A stretch of 64,000 nucleotides of DNA from Rhea pennata. Its lineage: Eukaryota; Chordata; Aves; Rheiformes; Rheidae. Location: assembly GCF_028389875.1 (NCBI RefSeq), contig NC_084669.1:28322567-28386566 (forward strand), given 5' to 3'. Below are positions 12,726 through 26,043 of this stretch, in pieces. The notes under the pieces are model-generated. The model was given only the letters and a program-made list of their open reading frames with translations, searched no databases and was not told the origin of the DNA. A program made the translations under genes and the position numbers. Every line of letters starts with the position of its first letter. The stretch's first letter is position 1.

Positions 12726-15700
12726 TAATTAAACATCTTGCATGGGTAATCCTTTTTGGTTTAGGCTTTTAGAGAACTTACTGTTTTCTCTTTTCATTGG
12801 TTTTCTTTAACTGATACTTTTGTTTTATTGAATTCCAGAATCAGTCCATCTGCATTAAAAATAATTTGCAGTTGCTAATCAGAAATTATATATCTGAAGA
12901 TGTTCTAAAGTTTCTCAAAAATTAATGCTCTGTTAGTTTGGCTACTTTCTTTCAAAAAAATCCTTTCTCAATTTCCCAACAAGCTGATAAGTCTCTAGGT
13001 TACAAAATAAGTTCTCTTTAGTTTAGGTAAATGAAAATTCGTTTGGTAAATGAAGCTTAGTTTTAATGTTGTAATATCAATATTTCAAACTTTGAATATA
13101 TGGTGAATAGGGGCATGTTTTGCAATATTATAAATACTGCTTTCATTTTTTTTAAATAGGACTTGTGCATATTTAAATACACAATTAAAATTTTAAAATT
13201 CATTCGTATAAAATGTACCAATCGTAGTCTTCATTCCACCCTATCTTGACACATCAGCTTGTTGAGCTAACACTTTTCCACATTTCAAAACATCCGAGAG
13301 ATCTCCCAACTGCTCTGTTCCCTGGCTTTTCAGTTATCATGTTTGTGACTATCTAGAATTTATCTTCGTGCTGTTCAGCTGGTTCAGTGGCACTGGCTGT
13401 TTGATGGTGATTTGATTTCTTCTGTGAGTGATGTTGTAATTGTTTATTAGAAGGGGGCATTTGCTTTCTGTGTGTTGGGGGGGACCGGGGGGTTGCAATT
13501 ATTTGAGTAGCAAATTTGGCTAATTGTTGTGCTTTCATTCTGCTTCCGTATTTAAGGCATTAAATGCCTCTACATTTAAGTGGAGGTTTCAGGATTCACC
13601 CTCTTGTTATTTGCTTTTTGTCAATTTGAAGTTACTTGCTTTTTTGCTCCGTTCATTTTTAATGATGCCAGCAAACAAAGACAGGTTTTGTTTGCTTGTT
13701 TATCAACTTTATTTTGTTCCCTCTATCTTACGTATGAAAGAGCCTTAAGGATCTACCATTTCATCAATGAAACAACCTAAAACTTCTGAATGTGGTTGGC
13801 TAGTATTTATCTTTAAAAACTGACCAAAATTATGTAAGAAAATTTGAAATTTTCCCATGATAAAAAATGCATAGAAAATTCTTTGCTAGGTCTTCATGAA
13901 GATTTTTGCTCCCTTTTCTCTATTGCTAAGGATTGCTATTTGCAGTAGATGTTGCTGCTGTTGCTTTTATTGCAAATTTCCAACTGTGCATAGATTTTTG
14001 CCTGAAAGAGTTTCCCAGATGTGGCATGCATCTTAGCAATAACTGCAGTAATTCATCCCTTTATTTGGATATTTGTTTTCCTAAAGTTTTTGATGCAGCT
14101 GCAGCCACTTTGAGAATTATGAAAAATATTCAGGCTTGTAATTAACATTTAAATCCTTTCTTCAAATTGAAAAGACAATTTATATTTAAAGAAAATTATA
14201 TTTGATGTTTAGGAGATTAAGCTGTCTACAGACTTGGAATATTAATCCTCCTAGTTGCACAATCAAATTTAGCTTTATTAGCTTTATTAGCTATCACTGT
14301 TAGATCAATTTAAACATGAAAGGTGAAAATCTACTTGTATTAAAGTTGTTGGCAAAGCTCCCAGTTGACCTCAGCAGAGACAGGATTTACATGTAGAAAG
14401 GACTTCTCAGGATTATGTTCTGATCTGGAGAGAGAAAAACTTCACTATTTTCACAAGGTAAGAGAAACTTGAAATTCAGTAGACAAATAATTTTATCTCA
14501 AGCTTCTGCTCACCTCTTCTGACCCTCCCCCATGCATGACTCTTCTGGATGAAATTTCTAAATCCTAACTTGGAGTCAGTAGCTCAGTACTCTTGGACTG
14601 AGTAGCTCAGTCTTCAGAAAACAAAATATGGAATCCAAATAGCTAATCTAATGAAGAAACTTCTAATGCTCTGTAATATAGGCTGGAAACTATAGTTATA
14701 GATTCTGGATTCTAATTTGAAATTTTTTCATCAATTCTGTGGAAAAAGAAGCAATGCATAACCCCAAAGTCTGTCCAGCCACACTTGCTGTAAGCTCTGG
14801 CCGAGCTGCTTTCCTGAGATGTGTGTTTGAGCATGTATAGTTTCAGAATTGAACCCACGGGCTTTCAGTTTCCCTGTGTCTAATAAGCCTGGTTCTGTGC
14901 AGAATGGATTTTGCTTGGCCTGTTTCAAGATGCAAATGTGTTTCTACCTGTTTTTCCGAAGTGTTTGTTGAGGTCATTTCACATACTGCAGTGGTAGAAG
15001 TGAACGTGTGGCATTTTCCGCAGGATAGATGAGAGGCAGGATGATAAAATCTTTTTAGAATGAGTTGGCCCAAGCAAAATAAATCCACTCTCAATATAAT
15101 GCATTTTCTCTCAGTAAGGAAATGAGTGTGTGGAAAAAATTGTGCAAAAAAGGCAAGGCACAAGTACAAAGGTAATTTTTTTTGTAGGCCTTCTGCAAAC
15201 GCACTTTCACTTTCATCTTGTCTCTTGGACTTTACTCTGGAAAGTGCACTGTGCTCCCATGAACTGTTGGGGTAGTGAGGTAACTCAGGCCCTTTCTCCC
15301 TTTTTTCCCCTACTATTTTTCCTTTTTTATATTACTCTGAGTCCCTCTATATTGTCCCTTGCCCTTCAGCTGGAGACCAAAGTTTAGATGAAGGAAGTTT
15401 CTGTTGTGGGCTGGCTTTTGTAAGAGCTGGTTGAAGGAAATCCCGTCTCTGATAGCTCATATAGCATTTCTTGCTTTTTATGTTACAAAATTGGATGCAG
15501 ACATTTCGTAGAAAACATATTGAATTGTTAAATAAAGATAGTTGCACATCACATTTTTAAGAAAAGAGAGAAATTCTCCACAGTGAGAGAGATTTCACTG
15601 AAAACTTTATAAATTCTTCTACTTAGTTGTTTCGTTATTGGCTTAGATTGAGTGAGATTGTGTTTAATCTATTTTTTAAATGTATGCTTGGATTGTATTA

Positions 15701-16538
15701 TTGTTTTAGCTATCTGAATTATTTTTCATTTTGGATCCATATATGAGAGAGGAAGTGTTGAGTGCATATTTTAAATATCTATGCCTTTTGACCTATCTGA
15801 ATCTGAAATTGGAGGGACAGGGAGACAAAATTTTTACAGTGACCTAGGGCATTTTTATCCAATATATCTGTTGTGATATGGACTGCAAGGAAAGAAAAAG
15901 GAAAATTTTGGACAATTTTCAGCAAGATTTCAGCAAGAGCTGAAGATTTCTACATCTCTCATAAATATATAATTGAGTTTCCTTTAGGTTCTTCTCTTGA
16001 TGGATGCTATAAAAAATGAGGAAGTATACCAAGCTAAGTTTAAATGTTGAAGATTTTCTACTTGGTCTCACACACTAAATATATTTAATCTTTCAGAACG
16101 TAAATATGAGCTCTTACTGTATCATACCACACATCAAAATATCAGCACTTGCCGATAATACAACATGTGTATAATTTCCTTCCTGATTTTATCATGTTTA
16201 CTTGATCTATTTACTGCTGTTTAAATGATTATACTGTATATAGTACTAATGGCAATTTAGGTCAAGCAAGGATGAGTTAAGATTTTTATTATTACAGAAT
16301 TTTCAGATTTCTCTTGATTACTTAATTTCTCAATTAGCACTTCCTTAAGGAAGCTGGAGAATGGATATGGTGACCCAAAAGCACATCAAGATTTCTGACT
16401 ATCTGTGAATTTATCATGCTTCCATATCTACTAACAGTAACTGCTAGAAAAAAGGCAGTACTTTACTACTTTACTATCAGCTATTTAGTACATCAGAAAT
16501 ACAGGCAGATATAAAATAAGCATTTTTAAAAGTCTCAT
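12726..16538. other. non-coding AT-rich DNA, no gene seen
   Basis: Open frames are at most 108 codons (14843-15169, minus) and unremarkable. There are short local duplications, such as the pair of AGCTTTATT units near 14271-14290. No repeat family, RNA gene or exon is recognisable. Confidence 0.55.
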
Positions 16539-16539
16539 A

Positions 16540-16560
16540 AATATATATATATATATATAT
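16540..16560. repeat. (AT)n microsatellite, about 10 units
   Basis: An uninterrupted AT dinucleotide run lies in an AT-rich context. It is likely length-polymorphic. Confidence 0.95.
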
Positions 16561-18684
16561 GTTTTAATGAAAATGTCTTTAAAATTTCTTTTAAATTCAG
16601 TATATTTTGAATTGATAATATGTCAATTTAATACAGTAATAAAATTATTATACCACATAAACCTTCTGAGAAACTTTCTTACTAATAAATACCCAGTCTA
16701 CACCCAGTGGCTTAAGCTGAGTATGACTCTTTCTTAATTAAAAATATTAGAAAAGTAACTTCACAATAAATATATCCAAAGAGGTTCCTAAAAATAGCAG
16801 TAAATTTTCCTCTTTACTGTTACAGCTTCAGTCATGAGGAGGGTTGAAAAAAGAACTGGTTGTCTAGCAACACTAACATCTTTATTTCTTGTTTTGATGA
16901 TGCTAACCTAGCAGCCTCTGCAGCTAGGGGAATACGTAGTTTGGAGTTCTCTCTTTGCGTTCCATACACTGAAATGAAATGCATTTTTAGTGGTATGCAA
17001 AAAAGCAAGTATGGCCTTTGTTTTAAAGGTTAAGGTCTAACAGAATTTATTCTTTATCAAGTGATTAATTGCATCCAAACAGATTTATATGGTGATATTT
17101 TCTGCTAAGTTAATATTCTTTGCAGTCTTCCTTACTGTGAGCAGACTAGAGTGTCCAGTGACCAAGTTTGTTCAAATCAGAGGGGTATTAGGCTAAAAGC
17201 TAGAAGGAGGAGATCGCTGGGCTTGCAAAGCAGATGTTTTCAAGGTCTTCAGTGTAAATAGAAGACGCATGCTTAAATGCAGATAGAGTTCAGAGGATGA
17301 TAAGAAAGGATGAAGACAGTGTATAAAAGGAAAACTAACTAAATCAATGGGGTCAAGACCCCAAAGGAAGTAAAAAGAGGTAGGGAAAGGCTTGGAAATA
17401 GTAAGCTAATTCTGAACTGGATTCAGATGTGAATTCAGGTGTGGAAGATACAGTTGGTCCTGAGTGACTAAGCAGGTTAATAGCTCATCTTGGTCTTATA
17501 CTGTGCTTTCCAAGAGAGAAGATCAGTAAAGTAATATTAACAGAGCTGCTGAAATACAGGCCAAATGCAGTGATTCTGTTTGTTAATTTTTAGGGGTTTA
17601 TTTGTACAGTAGAAAACAGAAGATCCTGGGGTTGGGTGTTTTTTCCTGGTCCCCAGGCACATGACTGGAGTTTTCTTTAAACCAGCTGTTTCTAAAATCA
17701 ATTTATTTCATTTTGAAGTGTACACTTTCACAAAAAGGGTGTAATAGCATAAGAACAGAGATACTGGATTTAGTTTAAGGTTTGGCTACCCCAGCATCCT
17801 GGCTGTGGCGGTAACCTGTGAAGGTAAGAAATGTTGCACATAAACTGTCTTTGGCACATCTTTCTTGTTTCTGGCAATTAATGATTTACGGACATCTCAA
17901 ATCAGAGGTTATATGCAGATTTTTTTTTTTTGTTTTGTTTTGTTTTTTACAAATAGTGATGGACGTGCATTCCATGAAGTTCTCTCCTTCTGTTTTGGAT
18001 CCATTTATACTTTTGCTCTTGGTGATACCTGCAACAAGGAGCTATATAATTGTTTTATGCTTTCTTATGTTTGTTTTAGCCAGACACCTCATCACAACAT
18101 TGTTGGCCTGCATATCTCGTATTATATGAAATAGTAAATATTCATTTCCCATTCATTTTCCCAGTATTATTCATAATTTTATAGCTTTTCATGATAGCTC
18201 TTTTCTATTTCAGAAAAAATACCTCTCTTGGGAGGTAGCACAATGCCATGAAGCCAGGGATAGCTGCCTGTCCCTTCCCAGCAGGTAGGGCACAATGCAG
18301 ACATCTATTTACATTGGGTCCAGAGAACAGATGGTTGAGGAATATGTCTGTGGGGAGCCTTAAAAAAAAATGGAAATTACAACCTAGGATATTATTTGTC
18401 CCATATCCAGTGTGCAAGATAATCAGAAGTACTTATATACCTCATTAAGAGGACTTGTTACTTGCAAATACTAACATTACAAGACTTCCTGGAGTGGTGC
18501 AAGTCTTTAAATATATTTATAAGAAATAAGAATCTCTTCTCTTTCTGAAGATAACATCAGCAATCATTGGTTTTTCTCAGAAATTGTATATACATCTCTC
18601 TGGAGTTTTTGCAAATCCTAGGTGAATATTATCAGCTCTGGATGGATTTTTCAATATACTAATTTCTCTTAGAATGTTCTGTCC

Positions 18685-18749
18685 AAGATATATTTACATG
18701 TATCTTAAAGATCATACATATATCTTTAAGATATATGTAAATATATCTT
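18685..18749. repeat. 28-bp inverted repeat with 9-base loop (27/28 matched)
   Basis: The left arm 18685-18712 and right arm 18722-18749 are reverse complements with a single mismatch, separated by nine bases (18713-18721). The arms are AT-rich (AAGATATATTTACAT at the outer left end). Such a near-perfect 65-base hairpin is uncommon by chance, even in AT-rich DNA. It may be a tiny foldback or MITE remnant, a cruciform-prone site, or a hairpin RNA precursor if transcribed. No flanking duplication was found. Confidence 0.9.
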
Positions 18750-19479
18750 CAAACGCCTAGGAAGTTGACATCATAGGTTTTATAGTTTGAGAATGCACAT
18801 CTGACTACCACAGAAAACAGTGAGAGAACAAAATGCAGGCATGAGAGGTTGAAGTATTGAAGAATGAAATATGAGGAATGTTTTATGTTTAGCAGCTTTT
18901 TACGTTTAACTATATGTCTGATAAAGATTTTATAGAATAGTTCTTTTTCCTAAATTGGCAAGTAGTTAATTAGAGATTTAAGAGAGGGGTTACAAATATG
19001 TTTTTTTACTATATTTACGCTGATGGCGTGAGTCAGTAGCTGTATGGACTACCCTAATCCGTTTGCTGTCGCAAAGGATTCAGATGACTTTGTGTACGTA
19101 GCTGCTTTCTCTCATTTACAGGTGGGCTAAATGAGCACTCTGATCTGATGTGCCATCTTTTGGGGACAGAGTGAAAGTTGAGGTTCTGTATATATAGGGT
19201 TATGGAGAAATTTATTGCAACTGAACTTGATTAAAGTCCCCCTACTAATGTTCATTCTGCAATATCAGAAGAATGAAATTTGAGCAGGAAGGGGATAAAA
19301 GAAATACCCCAGAAGAATGTTAGGAAAGCATTCAGTCAGCATCAGTAAAGCAAGTATAGATGCTCAGTGGAGGGTGAAACAAAATAAGAAAGAGCAGAAT
19401 CCTGAACGATTTTCTAGGATTTTTCTCCGTCCCTTCCATCACTGTGCCATCTCACTGTTGTCTTTCCATTTCTCGTAGT

Positions 19480-19534
19480 AGTCTGTGCATGGCTGTGCAC
19501 AGTCTGTGCAGTCTCACAGAGTCTGTGCATGGCT
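19480..19534. repeat. 15-bp direct repeats, 40 bp apart, plus a partial third copy
   Basis: AGTCTGTGCATGGCT occurs at 19480-19494 and 19520-19534, with a partial copy (AGTCTGTGCA) at 19501-19510. This indicates a small local duplication. Confidence 0.85.
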
Positions 19535-20139
19535 AGGACTAGGATTTTATTCATTGCTATAATAATAATTGGATCTTTTAATGAAAGCATGCTTTTCAGT
19601 TGTTGCTAATGTATTTAATTTTAACACATCCGGATCATTGGGTCATTCTGTTGCACAGAACGATTTGCAAGTTATTTTAGTTTTTCATTCATATTTCAAA
19701 ATAAAAAATAATACTGTCAGCTTATAATGTAAGAAGTCAGAGTTTGCAGGAGAACAGACTGGAGTCAGTAGTTGCTTAGCTGCCCTGATTTGGGCCATGC
19801 TTATTGTAATCATCACTGTACAAGCAAGATTACTGTGAAGGGTCGTATGTAGGTATTTGAGTGAAAGTCTGTTTCATGTGATCCTTAGAACCATTTTGTC
19901 TCCACAGTTCACTATAGAATAGCAAAGCTCTGCTAAATATGTTGATGCCACTATAGGATGCCTTGTTGCTAGAATTTTCTTCAAGTTAGTTTCCATTTGC
20001 TGAGACTCCTGTTGTTTTTCTTGAAAGATCAATTCACAATGTCAGACTTATCATCCTTCTGAGCAGCAGTCTAAGGCTCGGTATTTAAAACTTGTACAGT
20101 AATTCAATCTCAAACTTTAGCATTTTGTAGACCTGGATA

Positions 20140-20900
20140 TATGTAATTGATCTTCTCTTTTCATCATGAGCACCCTTTCAGATATTTGCAGGCTGTTATG
20201 TTTTCTCCTCCTGTCTTCATTTTCATCTAGCCAGGTGAATAAATATTTACTCATACAATATTATGTAATATTTCACTTACAGATCAGTTCTTCCATGGTC
20301 TAATCTGTTTTGCTGGTCTTTTCTTAATTCCCTGGGTTTTTTCAGTCTTTCAGCTAACATCACATTCATCTGTTGTTCATTCTTCTGTTCATCATTCTTT
20401 CTGTTCTGATCACACTAAAAACTGTCCAAAGGTGAAGCAATTCCTGTGCTCCATGATGTATTGTCTTTTGGACTTTAGACTACAATTGCACTAATACTCT
20501 GTTTTCCTTTGTTATTGATGTTACATCCATCTCCCATACACCTCTTCCTCTGTTTGTATTTCCTAGATTTCTACTGCTCGCTGAATAGCCAGCCACATGT
20601 TGAATTCTGTCTTCTAGATGTTTTTATGTGCATTTTTCTAATTTGAAGCTCATACTGTAATTTTCTGCTCACTGATGTCTCTGGCTCTCTCGCTAATATT
20701 TCTCTTCTGACTGATATTCACAGCTCTTTCTGATTTAGTATTGTCTACAAATTACACCAGAGTATTATAGATATTAAATGAAAAGCAGAGCTCATTAAAG
20801 GATTCCAGTAGACAACTCCTCCCTCTAAACTGGATGTGTTCTCAACTACCATCTCATCAGTTATCTCCAGAGGATATCGTAGTTTGCCTTATTAGAAATC
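20140..20900 (-). mobile_element. ancient CR1-type LINE remnant, antisense, reverse-transcriptase 3' part
   Basis: Read on the minus strand, the segment follows from memory the order of the CR1 ORF2 3' region of birds and other reptiles. It has sequence equivalent to the block preceding the catalytic motif (about 20890 down to 20760). The codons corresponding to the FADDT catalytic-site motif follow (20737-20753; here decayed to a form like FVDNT). After that comes the downstream thumb-region and 3' sequence down to about 20140. The copy is heavily mutated, with stops and indels in all frames, so it is dead. The plus strand is therefore pyrimidine-rich. Boundaries are approximate, and no intact CR1 3' terminus is visible at the low-coordinate end. 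Confidence 0.7.
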
Positions 20901-23900
20901 AAAGCTTATGCTTGAATTAATAATCTTCACTTTATGATTGGTATCTTTTTCAGTATTCTTTTCCAGTATTTAAAGTACAAAACTGAATAAATATATAGTG
21001 TATTTAAGAAAGCCTGGCAAGAAAATTGTCTTATTGCAAGACTAAGGCTAGAAATCAGCTTATTTAAAGATGTCTGCTTATTTAAAAGGAAATGACAGAA
21101 TTTTTCAACAGGAAGAAATGTAAGTTTTCAAACTCAGAAAACTATAACGTATTATCCTTAGACATGTTATGGAGAATTGTAGTACTCTCGTATGCTTCTG
21201 GTAACTTTGGCTAGATTTCCCTGGCGATCCTCCCAGCCGTCATGGGAAAATAAAATAGAACAGGAGAAACTGTGAGACTGTTCAGCTTGGTGCCTTGAGT
21301 AAGAACACAGTACATGGTAGGTGAAAGTCATTTGACTTGATAGGGAGTTACGTTCAGAAATCCAGCAATTTGGCTGAGCGTCTGCTACGATGATCTGTAA
21401 TTTATTGGAAAGATAGTATTTGGATGCATTAGATGCCCCTGCTGACCAGACCTTCTACCCGAGACAAACAGAAGCTGGTTGCCAGCTCTTCGATGGGGCA
21501 CAGAATGCTAAGTGTACCCGGAGAGAATTGTTTTGACAATGACAAGAAATTATAGTGAGGAACAAAAGGAGCAGTGGGCAGCCTTGCCACCCCAGTTGAA
21601 ATTTCTCTGCTTGTTCCTGGCTAGTGCACTTCAGTTCCCCCAAAGGTGGCTGCAGATACTTCTATTAAGAAAGTGAGGTGCTTCGAAGATCACCCAATAC
21701 CATAAGATTTTCCCAATACTAAACATCTTGCCTACTTGCCAATTTGCCACATGGCTTGAATGATAACTGGAAAAGGTGAGAAGCCTCAGGGGCTGCAGAA
21801 CGGCTGCTCGAACGCAGACACATGGTAACACAGTGAGGAAGTTGGCTTAATCAAATGAATTACCACAGTCCCCTGCAAGGAATCTAAGATGATGGAAATG
21901 ATCCAGATTCAGAAACAGAGGCAGCTGTGAACAAATGCTTCCAAATATCAGTGGGTCATTAAAGACACAAACTGGGTCCAACACTAAAAGGATCAATCTT
22001 ACAGGAAATTTCTGTGTAACGACAAAAGCAAGCCTGAGTCCTGTAGATTCCTCCTTACACGATGCTTTACTGCCAGCCTTAGTAAGAAATTCCTGGATCC
22101 ACAAAAAAACATATCTTTTAGTATGCAGTATATGTCACATAAAATTTCCAATGTATTGTCCAATGGTGTAAGAGATCACAAATTAAAAGCCTGATATTCC
22201 AGCTTTTGTACAGTATACGGAAAGTTAGATAGCTACAAGGGATGGGAAACTGGAAAAAAAAATAGAGACATCCTTCTGTGATCCATCAGGATGACTTTTT
22301 TCCTTCCTAGCACATGATCTTTCTCTTTAATTGTTACCTTCCTTGTTTTAATTCTTTCGTTTGCTGCCTTCACTACCTTTGCAAGGTCATTTCTAACAAA
22401 GAGCAAGGACTGAGCCAATGGAACAGCTTGCACAGTTATTGCTACCAAGGCACTTTAATTCTTGGACTTTCCTCCTTTCCTGGGGTAGCCATTTAAGAGA
22501 GAGGTCTCTCATCAGGTGCACAAAATGTTCTTCCAAAGAAATGATGGCTAATTGCTAGTATTTTGGTTCTGAACCTCAGGGGCTGGGAATCCACAGTGGT
22601 CTATAAAATACCAATAAGTTGAAAAACCACAGCACTCTAGACAGAGATTGCTTTGATATATGCAGGAATGAGCTTAATAGAAGCAGTTTATGAAAATTAA
22701 GTCTAATTTCTTTAGTTTTAATTTAAATATTCCTTATTTAGCTAACTTTCTGGTATATATGTAAAGAAGCAGACAGTGTGAAATCAGTTTGCTGTAGTTT
22801 AAGGTACCACATTTACTTTTCATAAATGTGCTCCCAGGTCTTGATAAAGTATTTATTACAAATGGAAGAGAAGTGATGTTCCCGTCCAACTCTGTTCTCA
22901 AAGTATGGTCTCAGCTTATTATCTCTCTGGAGTTCCCTCACTGCCACAAATTTCTATGTGCTTTTTTTTGCAATCTTTATTAGACTAGTTCCATGCTTCT
23001 TCAGAAAAGAAATCGTAACCTTAAACAGTCTTAGCACCAAGAGCACCTCTGAAATCTTGGAAGTGTTGTGGATTTTTGTAGGATTGTAATTTGTTAGATA
23101 TGTTATATATATTTTCTAGGTATGTTATTGTTAAACAGCCCAAGTCCTTAAGGACTAGGCTGCAAATGACCACTCTGAAAGAAGTACCAGATCTATAACA
23201 TGAAATTCTAGTCTATTTATAAGAGACTTTTACTAAAACTAATGATTCTTTCCCATAAGGTCAGCTTGGACTCCTACTGAAATTTGCTATGCTTTTATTA
23301 TAGAAGGCTGGATAGAATGTACAGGTAAAATGTATATATTTCAGTATAGTTTCAAAAGGTCAAACTTTAGCCTAGAGCACTTTAAAGCTTCAAAGCTTTG
23401 AGATGTTATCTCAGACAAGGGGAAGGATCTTTGTTTATCTAGAATTAAACAAATCAGGTTGTACTCCAAAGCACAATGTTGACTTTTAATGTGCACATGC
23501 AATGAGATTCAGTGCAAGTATGTAGAGGGAGAAGGTCACCTACTATGATATCTGTGCTGATTGATATGCACCAATTCTGCCTTCATCATCATCATCTGCT
23601 TAGAGGAGTTCTGTCTTTTGGCATACACAGTAAGAAGGACTATATATATGATATATATGATATTATAATGATATTATTCACTGGATGTATTTCCAGTTCT
23701 GTGAAGTTAGCAGAAATATCAGACTAGGAAATAACATTCTTTCCTAACATCAGTTTCAGGATTACCTTGGTTGTTCTGAGTCCATACAGAAACAGTAAAC
23801 AGCCCTTGCCTGCTCCCCAGTAGTCTTTGTTTTATTTGCCATTTCAAAAGTTTTTGTAGCACAATCCTCGTAGTCTTCAGAGTTCTGCAGAGAGATTTAC

Positions 23901-26000
23901 GTAAGATGTAAAAAGGCATAACAAAGGAAAAAAGTTATCATTCTTTTTCTTCTCCCTCCCCCCATTTTCTTTTGTTCTATTAACAGTTTCCCCTAAATCT
24001 CACCCTTTTCTTTGAAAAAAGCTAATTACTGCTCTTCCCTGGCATGCATTAGCATTATGCTGTTGTCAGTCTGTCAGGTGCACTTAGTCAGGGTTTAATA
24101 GGCTTGCAGTGAGCTACAATTAAACTCTGGAATTAACATTTAAAGAGTGTTTACATGACTCTTCCTCTTCCCTTCCTCCCCCGCAGCAGTTTGCTTAAAG
24201 ACACAAGCTGGTTTTGGTTTGTTTTATTGTGATGTGAGGAAAATACTGAAGAAATCCATGATGTTGACTTTCATTTGAAAATGAAGTTATTTTTTGGAGC
24301 TCTTGGTAAACATTATCATGTTTTCTTTCAAAAGAAAAATCGTGGCAGTTATAAGCACATGATCAAATGCAACCAACACCATTGAAAACGGAGAAGTTGT
24401 TGCTTGTTGTGCAGCAGTTATGTTTTCCACAAAGTCCAGCTCTGAGCAGAAGGAGAGACTTTCTGGCCTACTGTGATGATCAAAAAGCAGAGCAGGCCAC
24501 GCGTACATGAGCTGCTTCTTTCTCTGTAGTCCCTGTGATCCTCTTAAGTTTGTGGTCTGCAGATTTCAGCACTTTCTTTGGACACTTAGGAGAGAAAAAA
24601 AGCGAGGGGGGGGAGACGTGGACTCTCGAAGAATTAAGGTAGACTATGTTTGTTTAGAAGGATTTAAAACCACTTTGTGCAGATGGATACCTGCTTTGTT
24701 TCTGGCAGGGGAGGGATCCTTCACGCTGGATCGGTCAACCTGAACTTTTCTTTTGGGATCTGCCTATAGCAGTTCTGTTTCCTCAGCTGACTAACTGCTC
24801 TGGAAAGATTTCTAGACTCAGGAAAGTCCTGCAGACTCCTACCTGTCTTGCAGAAGTCATCTGTTAGTTCAAAGAGCTTTTGCAATTACATTATGGATGT
24901 ATTTTACAGCACTGTGAATGCTACAGATCACGTGGATAGCAAGTCTCAGTAATGGATTCAGGAGGACTGAGTTCTGAGGATTCAGGATCCTCAGGGGGGA
25001 AAGTTAGAATGATATTAGGCCTCTGTTGGTGTCTTGCTAGCTGTATTATCTTACTACAGCTGAGGATATGCCCTAAAGCATGAAAGTTTTCTTCTCAACC
25101 TAGGCGTTAGACATAAAAGAAGAATCTGTTACCTTTCTCATATATGATGACTTTGCAAATTAGTTCTTAAGTTTTTTTCAGATGTGTTTACTTTTCAGAC
25201 AAAACACATTTTTGAGCTTCTATGCTTGGCAAGTTTATTGCTAGTGGTACATTGTCATGTTTATTGCTGATAATTCTTTTTATATCATTTTTTTCAAGTT
25301 GATTGTGAAACTGCAATTTTACTTGTGAAAGGTGAAGGCAACAGTAGCTTACCTTGGGAATTTTCTGTGAAGTTCTGTATATCACAGAATTCATGGAGAT
25401 GTATAGTCCCCAGGTAACATAGGTCCAAACTGTCTCCCTTATTTCCATGCACAGGGCTATCTGCTCTGTTCTGAATTCCCTTTTAATTAAGAAACCATTC
25501 ATCTCTCTATTTTATTATGTTCAAAGCTATAGCTTGGTAGTTGAGGGAAATGCAAAGGTTTTAAATTAAACATCTGATATTGTGTTTGTCCTTCAATAGG
25601 AAATTAAATTTTCTTCTAGGTAGACATACTAAAAACTTTCAGAAAAACAAAAAAGCTTGAACTCTCCAGATGACTCGCATATCAACAATAATGCAACCAC
25701 ATTACTGCTAATTGCTGCATAAATCTATTAGCAACAAGTGACTAAACTGAACTAATGTTCACCTTCATTTCCACTTTCTGCTTTTCTCCGTAACTTCCTA
25801 CAGCTTGCTTCGTGTCCCTTAGCACAGCTGTTACCAAAAGATTTTATGATAGTTTCTGCTTATGAATGCTATCAAACCAGTGATAAACTATCAGCTTTAA
25901 AATCCATTTTAGAGATATTACAGAACCTGTGTTTGTACAGACAGTGAAGCCTGAATTGAAATAGAAGGTTTTTAAATAATCTGGGGTTTTTGGGGTTTTT
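20901..26000. other. non-coding DNA, no gene seen
   Basis: Frames of 60 to 104 codons occur on both strands without recognisable product. There is an impure TATATATGA-type repeat at about 23640-23675, a pyrimidine tract at 23941-23966 and a nine-G run near 24607. Nothing suggests exons. The interval may continue the same intron or intergenic region. Confidence 0.5.
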
Positions 26001-26004
26001 TTGG

Positions 26005-26043
26005 TTTTTTTTGCCATGGGATGGGGCAAAACACAAACATTCT
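26005..26043 (-). repeat. short dispersed repeat copy A (T-rich flank plus hairpin-like GCCAT...ATGGGGC)
   Basis: A T run followed by GCCATGGGATGGGGCAAAAC and CAAACATTCT recurs almost exactly at 28022-28058. On the minus strand it reads as a short unique sequence followed by an A-rich tail, like the 3' end of a retroposon. TTTTGCC and GGCAAAA can pair to form a small stem. The shared part is only about 38 bases and the flanks differ. Confidence 0.6.

Larger units (their letters stand above)
16561..20135. other. non-coding DNA, no gene seen
   Basis: The longest frames are the 103-codon and 89-codon overlapping plus frames at 17818-18134. They lie over a T-rich tract (about 17921-17948) and are hydrophobic only because of T-rich codons. 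No domain or exon boundary is visible. The only clear structures are the inverted repeat at 18685-18749 and the direct repeats at 19480-19534. Confidence 0.5.

Noticed and set aside
17818..18134. Hydrophobic small membrane protein
   Set aside because: Hydrophobicity stems from T-rich codons in a poly-T tract in two overlapping frames; no gene evidence.
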